A stretch of 64,000 nucleotides of DNA from Endozoicomonas gorgoniicola (GTDB lineage: Bacteria > Pseudomonadota > Gammaproteobacteria > Pseudomonadales > Endozoicomonadaceae). The notes beneath the pieces were generated by a model. That model ran no database searches. It was not told the origin of the DNA and saw nothing but the letters and a program-made list of their open reading frames with translations. The position numbers were made by a program, and so were the translations under genes. The stretch covers positions 2,312,501-2,376,500 of the forward strand of contig NZ_JAPFCC010000001.1 in NCBI RefSeq assembly GCF_025562715.2, in the 5' to 3' direction. This document shows positions 1 through 7,682 of this stretch, piece after piece (position 1 is the stretch's first letter; every line of letters begins with the position of its first letter).

Positions 1-38
1 GGCAGAGATGTCAGGCAACCTATAGATGCAACATGAAT

Positions 39-85
39 TAAGCTGAACACACATTCACTCAAAGAGAAAACGTGTGTTCAGCTTA
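39..85 (-). terminator. hairpin downstream of clpX
   Basis: A perfect 14-bp inverted repeat (arms 39-52 and 72-85, loop 19 nt) starts 23 bp past the clpX stop codon. The arms read taagctgaacacac and its complement. No T-run follows on the minus strand, so it is a likely transcript end or a 3'-stabilising hairpin rather than a textbook intrinsic terminator. Confidence 0.5.
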
Positions 86-107
86 TACAAATGTGGGCAG
101 CCAGGCA

Positions 108-1418
108 TCAGCCGTTATCAGGCAGCGCCTTGACTTCTGTGTTCTCATAAATCAGCAGAGGTTCTGATTTACCCTCGATCACAGATGCATCGATAACCAC
201 CTTGGAGACAGTATCTTCTGAAGGAATGTCGTACATGGTATCCAGCAGTACACCTTCCAGAATAGAACGAAGGCCACGAGCACCCGTCTTGCGCTCCATC
301 GCTTTCTTGGCGACAGCACGCAGGGCATCATCACGGAAATCAACGTCCACGTTTTCCATCTCAAACAGCTTGCGATACTGCTTGGTCAGGGCATTCTTCG
401 GCTCGGTCAGAATCTGCACCAGGGCATCTTCATCCAGTTCTTCCAGCGTCGCAATTACAGGCAGACGGCCAATAAATTCCGGAATCAAACCAAACTTCAC
501 CAGATCTTCCGGCTCAACCTCTTTAAAGGTTTCACCCAGATCTTTCTTGTCGTCCTTGCTCTTCACTTCCGCCGAGAAGCCAATACTGGTCTTGTCGGTA
601 CGGTCACGGATGACCTTGTCGAGACCAGCGAAGGCACCGCCACAGATAAACAGGATATTCGAGGTATCAACCTGCAGGAACTCCTGTTGCGGATGCTTGC
701 GCCCACCCTGTGGCGGTACAGAAGCGACCGTGCCTTCAATCAGTTTCAGCAAGGCCTGCTGCACGCCTTCACCAGACACATCACGGGTGATGGACGGGTT
801 GTCAGATTTCCTGGAAATTTTGTCGATCTCGTCAATGTAGACAATACCCATCTGGGCTTTTTCCACATCGTAATCGCATTTCTGCAGCAGCTTCTGAATA
901 ATATTTTCAACGTCTTCACCCACATAACCCGCTTCAGTCAGTGTCGTGGCATCTGCCATGGTGAAGGGTACGTTGAGCAGGCGAGCCAGTGTTTCTGCCA
1001 GCAGCGTTTTACCACTACCGGTTGGGCCCAGCAGCATGATGTTGCTCTTGCCAAGTTCTACACTGTTCTTGTTTTTGTCTTTGCCTTCAGAGGCTTTATC
1101 ATCACCAAAGCGCAGGCGCTTGTAGTGGTTGTATACAGCTACCGACAGCACCTTCTTGGCCCGCGGTTGACCGATAACATACTCGTCGAGAATCGCCTTG
1201 ATTTCGCGAGGTGTCGGCAGCTTGTCAGAAGAGGTTTCGGTATCACTGTCCTGAATCTCTTCCCGAATAATGTCGTTGCACAAGTCAACGCACTCGTCAC
1301 AGATAAATACGGATGGACCGGCAATCAGCTTACGCACTTCATGCTGGCTTTTCCCGCAGAAAGAGCAGTACAGCAACTTGCCGTTGTCCTCTCCCTTACC
1401 GCTTGTTTCGTCGGTCAT
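108..1418 (-). CDS. clpX: ATP-dependent Clp protease ATP-binding subunit ClpX
   Basis: ClpX is the AAA+ hexameric unfoldase that recognises tagged or native substrates and feeds them into the ClpP chamber in the cytoplasm. The 436-residue product has the N-terminal four-cysteine zinc-binding domain (CSFC ... CDEC, about residues 18-46), Walker A GPTGSGKT near residue 130, pore loop GYVGED, Walker B VYIDEIDKI, and the IGF loop (TSIGFSAEV) that docks on ClpP. Length is normal for the family. I chose the ATG at 1418 (MTDETSGKG) because a longer reading from 1445 only adds nine non-conserved residues. It lies 269 bp downstream of clpP on the same strand, with a hairpin between, so it may have its own promoter. 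Identification is secure. Confidence 0.97.
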   Translation of the reverse strand: MTDETSGKGEDNGKLLYCSFCGKSQHEVRKLIAGPSVFICDECVDLCNDIIREEIQDSDTETSSDKLPTPREIKAILDEYVIGQPRAKKVLSVAVYNHYKRLRFGDDKASEGKDKNKNSVELGKSNIMLLGPTGSGKTLLAETLARLLNVPFTMADATTLTEAGYVGEDVENIIQKLLQKCDYDVEKAQMGIVYIDEIDKISRKSDNPSITRDVSGEGVQQALLKLIEGTVASVPPQGGRKHPQQEFLQVDTSNILFICGGAFAGLDKVIRDRTDKTSIGFSAEVKSKDDKKDLGETFKEVEPEDLVKFGLIPEFIGRLPVIATLEELDEDALVQILTEPKNALTKQYRKLFEMENVDVDFRDDALRAVAKKAMERKTGARGLRSILEGVLLDTMYDIPSEDTVSKVVIDASVIEGKSEPLLIYENTEVKALPDNG

Positions 1419-1606
1419 TCGATTACCCTGATGTAGAAACAGCACCTAATAGGAACAAGATGCAGGCATTATGGTGCTTTTTCAAGTCCCCGCATGGAAA
1501 AGTCTGTAAAAAACAGCTTCCAACTGTCATTAGGTCACCAATGCCCGAAAAGCGGGCGAATGGTCTGTTCATTCATGACCATTACGGTTCATGACTGTCT
1601 AAACGT

Positions 1607-1648
1607 AAAACAGGCATGCCACCTGAGGTAACACGCCTGCCTGATTTT
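1607..1648 (-). terminator. probable terminator after clpP
   Basis: On the minus strand the sequence forms a stem with caggca/tgcctg arms (1638-1643 and 1611-1616), flanked by an A-run and followed by TTTT (1610-1607). Further pairing inside the loop (ggcgtg/ggtggca region) is possible. It sits 40 bp past the clpP stop and would separate clpP from clpX. Confidence 0.5.
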
Positions 1649-1687
1649 ATGTTGCCTGGACAAACTGCCAACCAGAGGGGGCGCGAC

Positions 1688-2323
1688 TTACTCAGCCGCA
1701 GCCCGGTTGGTCAGAACTTTATCGATCAGACCATACTCAACCGCTTCTTCACCACTCATGAAGTTATCACGGTCAGTATCTCGCTCAATCACTTCCAGAG
1801 GTTGTCCCGTGTGGCTGGACAGCACCTGATTCAGCCTGGACTTGATGGTCATCATTTCCTGGGCATGGATCGCAATATCGGACGCCTGTCCCTGGAAACC
1901 ACCCAATGGCTGGTGAATCATGACCCGGGAGTGTGGCAGCGCAAAACGCTTGCCTTTGGCACCCGCTGTCAGAAGCAGAGACCCCATGCTGCAGGCCTGA
2001 CCAATACACATGGTTGAGACATCACACTTGATAAACTGCATGGTGTCGTAAATGGACATACCAGCAGTTACGGAACCGCCCGGCGAGTTGATATACAGAT
2101 GGATATCCTTGTCCGGATTTTCCGATTCAAGGAACAGCATCTGGGCAACAATCAGGTTTGCCATATGGTCTTCAACCTGACCTACCAGGAAGATTACCCG
2201 TTCCTTGAGCAGACGTGAATAGATGTCGTATGAACGTTCGCCACGGGCAGATTGCTCAACAACGATCGGTACCAGGCCAGAATTGGTAATGGCCATGGAG
2301 GATGGTTCAATCAGTCTGGACAT
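1688..2323 (-). CDS. clpP: ATP-dependent Clp protease proteolytic subunit ClpP
   Basis: ClpP forms the double-heptameric serine protease chamber that degrades substrates delivered by ClpX or ClpA. The catalytic triad is visible: Ser in GQACSMGS, His in RVMIHQPLGG, and Asp in ERDTDRDNF. The MAITNSGLVPIVVEQ region resembles the start of the mature protein after propeptide cleavage. I chose the ATG at 2323 (MSRLIEPSS), giving 211 residues, close to the E. coli length, with a purine-rich AGGAG upstream. An in-frame start at 2380 would add 19 residues of no known role. It lies between tig and clpX, the usual order. Confidence 0.96.
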   Translation of the reverse strand: MSRLIEPSSMAITNSGLVPIVVEQSARGERSYDIYSRLLKERVIFLVGQVEDHMANLIVAQMLFLESENPDKDIHLYINSPGGSVTAGMSIYDTMQFIKCDVSTMCIGQACSMGSLLLTAGAKGKRFALPHSRVMIHQPLGGFQGQASDIAIHAQEMMTIKSRLNQVLSSHTGQPLEVIERDTDRDNFMSGEEAVEYGLIDKVLTNRAAAE

Positions 2324-2556
2324 TTCCTGTCGTAACTCCTTGCCAAGTCGAAGAAAAGCGACCCGCGCTGCGGGTCGCATAACGCTGTCTTAGTTTAAAC
2401 GGCAATCACCGCAACAACCTTAGAAAACAGAACTGAAAACTCCATGTTTGTTTTCCGGACAGCGCCGTATTGATTTAAGAATGCCTCAAACCGGTGGTCT
2501 GTTTCAAAAGCTTTTTACAGACCACCGCAGGTCGTTACCTAAATCTCCGCCCGTGA

Positions 2557-3927
2557 TCAGGCTTCTTCAGCAGTTTCCTGCTCTTCAGCTGACTCTGGTG
2601 CTGCTTCGGGAGCCGCTGGTTTGATAGCGTCCTGGTAGCTAACTTCAGCTTCAGATACCTTGGCGCTTTCCAGAACGGTGTCAACCACCTGCTCTTCCAA
2701 CACTACGTACTTAACCTGAGACAGCTGCTGTTCGTTGCTGTAGTACCAGTCGATGACCTGCTGAGGCTCCTGGTAAGCGGAAGCCATATCTTCGATCATG
2801 GCGCGAACGCGGTCCTCGTCAACCTTAACTTCACGCTGCTTAACCACTTCACCTACGATCAGACCCAGAGCAACACGCTTCTTCGCATCTGCTTCAAACA
2901 GTTCAGCTGGCAGCTGCTTAGGATCGAAACCGCCCTGCTCACCACCGAACTGCTGAACCGCCTGCTCGCGCATACGGTCGATTTCCTGAGCCACCAGAGG
3001 AGAAGGTACGTCGATCTCGTTAGTAGACAGCAGACCGTCCATTACCTGGTTCTTCACCTTGCCTTTTACAGCCTGACGCAGTTCACGTTCCATGTTCTTG
3101 CGAACTTCAGCGCGGAACGCTTCTTCACCACCTTCGGTGACACCGAAGCGAGCGAAGAATTCATCGTTCAGTTCTGGCATAGCAGCAGCTTGTACTTTGT
3201 GTACCTTGCACGCAAACTTAACCGCCTGACCCTTCAGCTCTTCAGAGTGGTATTCCTCAGGGAATGTCAGTTCCAGAGTCTTCTCTTCACCAGCGGAAAC
3301 ACCCACCAGACCATCTTCAAAGCCCGGAATCATGCGGCCAGAGCCCAGTTCCAGGGTAGAGTTCTCAGCTTTACCGCCGTCAAACTCTTCACCAGCCTTC
3401 TCGCCGGAAGCAAAAGAGCCAACGTAATCGAATACAATCTGGTCACCGCTTTCAGCCGCACGCTCAACGTCTTCAAAAGTCTTGCTCTGGTTACGCAGGG
3501 TTTCAACCATTTCATCGATGTCAGCGTCTTTAACATCAGCAACCGGACGCTCAACTTCGATGGATGCGAAGTCACCCAGAGTGATTTCAGGATAAACTTC
3601 GAAAGTCGCAACGAATTCGAAATCCTTGCCTTCTTCATCAGCCTTTGGCTCAACAGTAGGAGCGCCAGCCGGATTCAGTTTTTCCTGAGTCACAGCTTCA
3701 ACAAATGCCTGCTGCATCTGCTCACCCAGAACTTCCTGACGAGCACCCAGACCGTAACGGCGCTTCATTACCTTGGCAGGTACCTTGCCCGGACGGAAAC
3801 CGTCCAGACGCACACGGCGGGACATATCATTCAGACGCTTGGCGACTTCACCGTCTACTTTCTCAGCTGGAATGACGATGGACAGACGACGTTCCAGACC
3901 GGAAGTCGTTTCAAGGGAGACTTGCAT
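2557..3927 (-). CDS. tig: trigger factor (ribosome-associated chaperone/prolyl isomerase)
   Basis: Trigger factor binds near the ribosome exit tunnel and shields nascent chains. The 456-residue protein shows the N-terminal ribosome-docking signature GFRPGKVP near residue 45, a central FKBP-type PPIase domain (about 155-245, with GDQIVFDYVGS and MIPGFEDGLVG), and a helical C-terminal chaperone domain ending in an acidic, alanine/glutamate-rich tail. Length is slightly above the usual 430-440 because of this tail. It lies downstream of the tRNA operon but a terminator at 4155-4183 separates them, so it should have its own promoter in 3928-4150. Confidence 0.97.
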   Translation of the reverse strand: MQVSLETTSGLERRLSIVIPAEKVDGEVAKRLNDMSRRVRLDGFRPGKVPAKVMKRRYGLGARQEVLGEQMQQAFVEAVTQEKLNPAGAPTVEPKADEEGKDFEFVATFEVYPEITLGDFASIEVERPVADVKDADIDEMVETLRNQSKTFEDVERAAESGDQIVFDYVGSFASGEKAGEEFDGGKAENSTLELGSGRMIPGFEDGLVGVSAGEEKTLELTFPEEYHSEELKGQAVKFACKVHKVQAAAMPELNDEFFARFGVTEGGEEAFRAEVRKNMERELRQAVKGKVKNQVMDGLLSTNEIDVPSPLVAQEIDRMREQAVQQFGGEQGGFDPKQLPAELFEADAKKRVALGLIVGEVVKQREVKVDEDRVRAMIEDMASAYQEPQQVIDWYYSNEQQLSQVKYVVLEEQVVDTVLESAKVSEAEVSYQDAIKPAAPEAAPESAEEQETAEEA

Positions 3928-4154
3928 TTGTGTTCCTCAATACTGAGCCTGATTACCGAACTTGCGATAAAGCGGCATAGACTAGCAAAAGACCGTAACC
4001 GATGCATCAGATGCGCACAAAAGAAGCGCAAACACCGACACTGATCAACCTTTTACACTCTCACGCTATTTCCCTGTTGAGGCCTTTCAATAGCGAAATA
4101 ACGGACTAGCGGCAGTCATGCCACCCGTCTGATAACCGGGCATTTCTCCGATAC

Positions 4155-4183
4155 AAAAAAAGGGGATAAGCAAGCTTATCCCC
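4155..4183 (-). terminator. intrinsic terminator of the tRNA operon
   Basis: On the minus strand a perfect 9-bp stem (ggggataag / cttatcccc, arms 4162-4170 and 4175-4183, loop of 4) is followed by seven T residues (A-run 4155-4161 on the plus strand). It lies 12 bp past the 3' CCA of tRNA-Leu. This is a classic Rho-independent terminator that closes the four-tRNA transcript before tig. Confidence 0.9.
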
Positions 4184-4194
4184 GTATAGTCAAC

Positions 4195-4279
4195 TGGTGC
4201 GGATGGAGAGACTCGAACTCTCACGCCTTGCGGCACTGGTACCTAAAACCAGCGTGTCTACCAATTCCACCACATCCGC
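4195..4279 (-). tRNA. tRNA-Leu (anticodon TAG)
   Basis: The minus strand folds into a class II tRNA of 85 nt including an encoded CCA (4195-4197). The anticodon stem CTGGT/ACCAG encloses the loop TTTAGGT, giving anticodon TAG; a variable arm TGCCGCAAGGCG and a T-loop GTTCGAGTC are visible. It is the last gene of the Pro-Arg-His-Leu cluster. Confidence 0.96.
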
Positions 4280-4378
4280 ATAGAGCACTTACTGCGCTGC
4301 TATCTAACTTTGTACAGATGCATACTGATAGACATACACATCTGATTGTCATCACAGATTACTTCTGTGATAAAAAAC

Positions 4379-4455
4379 TGGGGTGGACAATGGGGCTCGA
4401 ACCCACGACCGCTGGAATCACAATCCAGAGCTCTACCAACTGAGCTATGCCCACC
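4379..4455 (-). tRNA. tRNA-His (anticodon GTG)
   Basis: A 77-nt minus-strand cloverleaf with encoded CCA (4379-4381). The anticodon loop is TTGTGAT (GTG). The extra 5' G(-1) at 4455 pairs with the discriminator C, the identity element of tRNA-His. Third in the cluster. Confidence 0.96.
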
Positions 4456-4492
4456 ACAAATCTTGCCATCACTTTTAAATAAAAAGAAAAGA

Positions 4493-4569
4493 TGGCGCAC
4501 CCGGCAGGATTCGAACCTGCGACCATCCGCTTAGAAGGCGGATGCTCTATCCAACTGAGCTACGGGCGC
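4493..4569 (-). tRNA. tRNA-Arg (anticodon TCT)
   Basis: A 77-nt minus-strand cloverleaf with encoded CCA (4493-4495). The anticodon stem TCCGC/GCGGA closes the loop CTTCTAA, giving anticodon TCT, which reads the rare AGA/AGG arginine codons. Second in the cluster. Confidence 0.96.
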
Positions 4570-4641
4570 ACTAATTACTCTTCACAATACCGAAGCAGAG
4601 GATTTAATCAATACTCATTTTCAGCATTCAAAAGAAATAAA

Positions 4642-4718
4642 TGGTCGGGGTAGAGAGATTCGAACTCCCGACATCCTGCTCCCAAAGCAGGCGCGCTACC
4701 AGACTGCGCTATACCCCG
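4642..4718 (-). tRNA. tRNA-Pro (anticodon TGG)
   Basis: A 77-nt minus-strand cloverleaf with encoded CCA (4642-4644). The anticodon loop is TTTGGGA (TGG), with T-loop GTTCGAATC. It is the first gene of the operon, about 90 nt downstream of the predicted promoter. Confidence 0.96.
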
Positions 4719-4808
4719 AAACACTCTATTGAGAGCATCTTCAACTGCTTAACTTCAACTGCTTAACAACTGACCGTTCTAACAAACAAGTCGTCGCTGC
4801 ATCAGTGA

Positions 4809-4845
4809 TGCGGCGCATATTACCCAGATCATCTCTTGTCGTCAA
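4809..4845 (-). promoter_or_regulatory. sigma-70 promoter of the tRNA operon
   Basis: On the minus strand, TTGACG (4845-4840) and TAATAT (4822-4817) are separated by exactly 17 bp. The bases after the -10 are GC-rich (gcgccgc), the discriminator type known from stringently controlled stable-RNA promoters. Start would fall near 4809, about 90 nt before tRNA-Pro. The rest of the 372-bp gap 4719-5090 shows no gene; folD's promoter should also be in it. Confidence 0.75.
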
Positions 4846-5090
4846 CGCCCTTTTCTCAGACACTGCTTACAGAATATTTAATAGCTGCCGACTAACAAGA
4901 ACATCTTAATAAGCTGAAGTTAAACATTCATAGAGCAGGAACGCCTGCGAAGACGGCGCTAATCTAACACAGTCGTTTAGCTGTAAACAACCACAATTAT
5001 TCTGTGGACAGCTATGCCTATCACCGGCTGGCACTGTTAAAATAATGCACTTGTCTGCTGATAAGACTAAACCCGGTAAACATAACGAAC

Positions 5091-5945
5091 ATGACCGCGA
5101 CAACTATTGATGGTAAAGCCATTGCCAAATCCCTGACCGACAGTATTGCTGAACGGGTCAGGGTCAGAACCGGACAAGGCCTGAGAGCCCCTGGTCTGGC
5201 TGTTATCCTGATAGGGGACGATCCCGCCTCTAAAGTGTATGTTGGCAAGAAACGGAAAGATTGTGAGTACGCAGGCTTCCTTTCCGTCTCCCATGACCTG
5301 CCCGCCTCCACTTCTGAGAGCAAACTGCTCAGCCTGATCGACAGCCTGAATGATGACCCTGCCATTGACGGCATCCTTGTCCAGCTTCCCCTGCCTGAAC
5401 ACATCAACACCGACCTGGTTATTGAACGCATACATCCCGATAAAGACGTGGACGGCTTTCACCCTTATAACATTGGTCGACTGGTACAGCGTATCCCGTT
5501 ATTGCGCCCCTGCACCCCGAAAGGCGTGATGACACTGCTGGAAAGTACCGGCGAACCCATCCGCGGTAAAAATGCCGTCATTGTCGGGGCATCCAACATT
5601 GTCGGCCGCCCGATGACCATGGAACTCCTGCTGGCAGGATGTACGACCACCACCGCTCATCGCTTTACCAAAAATCTGGAAAACGTGGTCTCACAGGCAG
5701 ATATTCTTGTGGTGGGTGTTGGTAAGCCGGGACTCATCAAGGGCGAGTGGATCAAGCCTGGTGCGATCGTGATCGACATTGGCATCAACCGCATGGATGA
5801 TGGCCGACTGGTAGGAGACATTGAATTTGATACCGCCAGCCAGCGTGCAGGCTGGATCACTCCAGTACCGGGCGGCGTAGGTCCAATGACCGTTGCCACA
5901 CTGCTGGAAAATACACTGTATGCTGCTGAGCACCTGCACGACTAA
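5091..5945 (+). CDS. folD: bifunctional methylenetetrahydrofolate dehydrogenase/cyclohydrolase FolD
   Basis: FolD interconverts 5,10-methylene-, 5,10-methenyl- and 10-formyl-tetrahydrofolate using NADP, feeding one-carbon units to purine and formyl-Met-tRNA synthesis. The 284-residue protein has the family landmarks: YVGKK with the catalytic lysine near residue 56, VQLPLPEH, the Rossmann segment VIVGASNIVGRPM, and the C-terminal PVPGGVGPMTVATLLENT. Length is normal. It is transcribed away from the tRNA cluster. Downstream (6004-6045) there are three near-copies of an 11-13 bp gcgcaacctta repeat, of no known function. Confidence 0.97.
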   Translation: MTATTIDGKAIAKSLTDSIAERVRVRTGQGLRAPGLAVILIGDDPASKVYVGKKRKDCEYAGFLSVSHDLPASTSESKLLSLIDSLNDDPAIDGILVQLPLPEHINTDLVIERIHPDKDVDGFHPYNIGRLVQRIPLLRPCTPKGVMTLLESTGEPIRGKNAVIVGASNIVGRPMTMELLLAGCTTTTAHRFTKNLENVVSQADILVVGVGKPGLIKGEWIKPGAIVIDIGINRMDDGRLVGDIEFDTASQRAGWITPVPGGVGPMTVATLLENTLYAAEHLHD

Positions 5946-6050
5946 CTGACAGACAACACCGACCATTTCATTAATGATGCTGCAGCGAATATAACAACGT
6001 TCGCTGCGCAACCTTAATTGCGCAACCTTATTGCGCAACCTTATCAAAGC

Positions 6051-7390
6051 TACCCAACAGCTGACTTACACCACTCTCACATTCATTCACAAAGTCCACT
6101 TTTTACTATGCACAGATATTAGAGAAGGCTGACAATTTGCATAAGCCTCCCAGTGGTCTAGATTTTTGCATCTGAGCAAAGAAGCCTATTTACTCACAAT
6201 TTTTTCAGGTGTTAACCAGTGCAGTTCTTTAAATTAGCCACACAGTGTCTACTGACATTCCTCTTTATGTCCCTGACACTCGCCGCACAGGCAGGAAAAA
6301 AAACCTTTTACGAGCTTGAGATGGATCAAAAAAAATGGGAAGTGGAAGTCAAAGACTATCAAGTTGGAGAAATTAGGAGACTTGTGACAACGACCCGTCT
6401 CATGCATCAGACCGACAGCGGCAATTCGGAAGGCGATAGTAATTCGGAAAGCAATAGCGCTACGGATTCTTCTGAAAAGTATACAGGCAGGGTCAGACTT
6501 CACCCTAGCCCCAGCACTCTGAATATACATCAGGGCTTGCAGACTTTTAACGCATATATATCAGGTCTCGACACACGAGATGATTCAAACATGGAGCCGT
6601 TTACTGAGCATACTGATAGACGGCGGTGGTACACTCCCCATGTCGTTGAACTAACGGATGAGCTTATAAAACGCCTTACGCAAACCGGTCATCAGAATCA
6701 CTTCATGCTTCTTCTTCCAACAGGATTGATTAAAACAAACGATCTAATTATTCATCTGCCCCTCATGTATTTCTCCTTCAGTGAAAGTGGAACCTCCGTA
6801 TCAGGAAAGGCAACTCTGATAACATACGGAGTAGGCGGGCAGAAGATAACTCAAATGTATATACCAGTAGAAGGCCGAATCGCAACCAGCAATGAAGGAA
6901 GTGTTTATCTTTCAAGCCTTTCTCATGCAGGCAATGAAAACACTCCCTCGCAGCCTTTCTCACTAACCTTTGTCAGACAGGAACCGGTGGACGATACGAC
7001 ACTTGCGGAAGAAAACAGGGCCGCCCTTGAACGCGAAAATGACGCCCAGGTAACAGTGAATAATGATGAACAGAAACCTGACTCAGACTCCAGCATTCCG
7101 GAAATTCAGGATGACGGTGAGCCGACTGCAGCCAATGAGCAAGTACAATCCGACCAGGAAGACGAAGCATCCACGAGCGAGGATGAAGTCGATGTAAACA
7201 CAATTCCACCCGGGGAAGAATCTCTCCCTGAGCTACCAGGTCGCTCACCAGCCGACGATCAAAACCGATCACCATTCACAGGTATATCAAACTTATCAGG
7301 CAAGTAATACCCAATATTCATTTGCTGCGTCTGTACAAAACGGGCGCAGCTCTTCGTATGGTTTAATCGTATGGTTTAATCGTAAGGTTT
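6051..7390 (+). repeat. inverted duplicated unit, copy A
   Basis: This unit comprises a leader (6051-6218), a secreted-protein gene (6219-7307) and a 3' segment (about 7310-7390). It is matched in reverse orientation by 9530-10734. The leaders differ at roughly 20 of 170 positions by eye; the coding parts differ far more beyond the signal peptide; the 3' segments both carry a ctgcg...gtacaaaacgg.cgcag hairpin-like element followed by a ggttta motif. Confidence 0.8.
6219..7307 (+). CDS. secreted protein of unknown function (paralog A)
   Basis: A 362-residue protein that I cannot assign to a family. A GTG start at 6219 is supported by AGGT 8 bp upstream and by exact alignment with the ATG of its paralog at 10566. 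Residues 1-25 form a Sec signal peptide (FFKLATQCLLTFLFMSLTLAAQA). The middle is moderately polar with no cysteine pattern; the C-terminal third is acidic and Ser/Glu/Asp-rich and looks disordered. The paralog shares the N-terminus and the general layout, including short segments such as FMLLLPTGLIKT versus FILLVLPVGVIDT. It stands alone between folD and the cysS remnant. The two copies in inverted orientation point to a local duplication followed by rapid divergence of the mature protein. Confidence 0.75.
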   Translation: MQFFKLATQCLLTFLFMSLTLAAQAGKKTFYELEMDQKKWEVEVKDYQVGEIRRLVTTTRLMHQTDSGNSEGDSNSESNSATDSSEKYTGRVRLHPSPSTLNIHQGLQTFNAYISGLDTRDDSNMEPFTEHTDRRRWYTPHVVELTDELIKRLTQTGHQNHFMLLLPTGLIKTNDLIIHLPLMYFSFSESGTSVSGKATLITYGVGGQKITQMYIPVEGRIATSNEGSVYLSSLSHAGNENTPSQPFSLTFVRQEPVDDTTLAEENRAALERENDAQVTVNNDEQKPDSDSSIPEIQDDGEPTAANEQVQSDQEDEASTSEDEVDVNTIPPGEESLPELPGRSPADDQNRSPFTGISNLSGK

Positions 7391-7649
7391 AACGCTCTAC
7401 CCGCCACGTCCATCCTGCAAACTGATCCCCTGAGCTGCCAGCTCATCCCGAATCCGGTCACACTCGGCAAAGTCGCGGGCTTTCTTGGCGTCAGCACGCT
7501 TCTGAATCATGTCCTCAATCCATGCTTCATCCATCCGATCAGTCAACACATCGATGGTTTCATTGCTCTCGATGGCACGCTTGATAATCTTGTCGTCAAT
7601 GTCGGTCACATTACGCACATAGGTCAGGTTATAACCTTTCGCACGCACG
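7389..7649 (-). pseudogene. cysS remnant with internal deletion
   Basis: Reading on the minus strand gives cysS codons 55-92 (AKGYNLTYVRNVTDIDD ... LTDRM) joined directly and in frame to about codons 410-460 (DEAWIEDMIQKRADAKK ... GISLQDG), compared with the intact cysS at 10808-12190. The catalytic KMSKS region and most of the protein are missing, as is the first part with the HIGH motif. A further short deletion near the 3' end removes about 14 bp. The join has at most one base of shared sequence. It cannot encode a working synthetase. Confidence 0.9.
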
Positions 7650-7682
7650 GCGTAGCGAATACATTCACAGGTTCGCTACGCC
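7649..7682. repeat. perfect 11-bp inverted repeat at the edge of the cysS remnant
   Basis: The arms ggcgtagcgaa (7649-7659) and ttcgctacgcc (7672-7682) enclose a 12-nt loop. The homology of the remnant to cysS stops exactly at the left arm, and the stop codon of the neighbouring 574-residue gene lies in the loop. It may be a terminator-like hairpin or the scar of the rearrangement. Confidence 0.75.

Noticed and set aside
202..1594. Long open frames opposite clpX, and likewise opposite tig, cysS and glnS
   Set aside because: They lie antisense to highly conserved genes, have Arg/Ser-rich or His-rich translations typical of complementary-strand reading, and lack ribosome binding sites.
4228..4534. 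Short proteins across the tRNA cluster
   Set aside because: These frames run over the tRNA genes themselves; such frames are well-known artefacts of tRNA regions.
7397..7648. A functional 83-residue cysS-like protein
   Set aside because: It has no proper start, lacks the HIGH and KMSKS regions, and is explained by the internal deletion.
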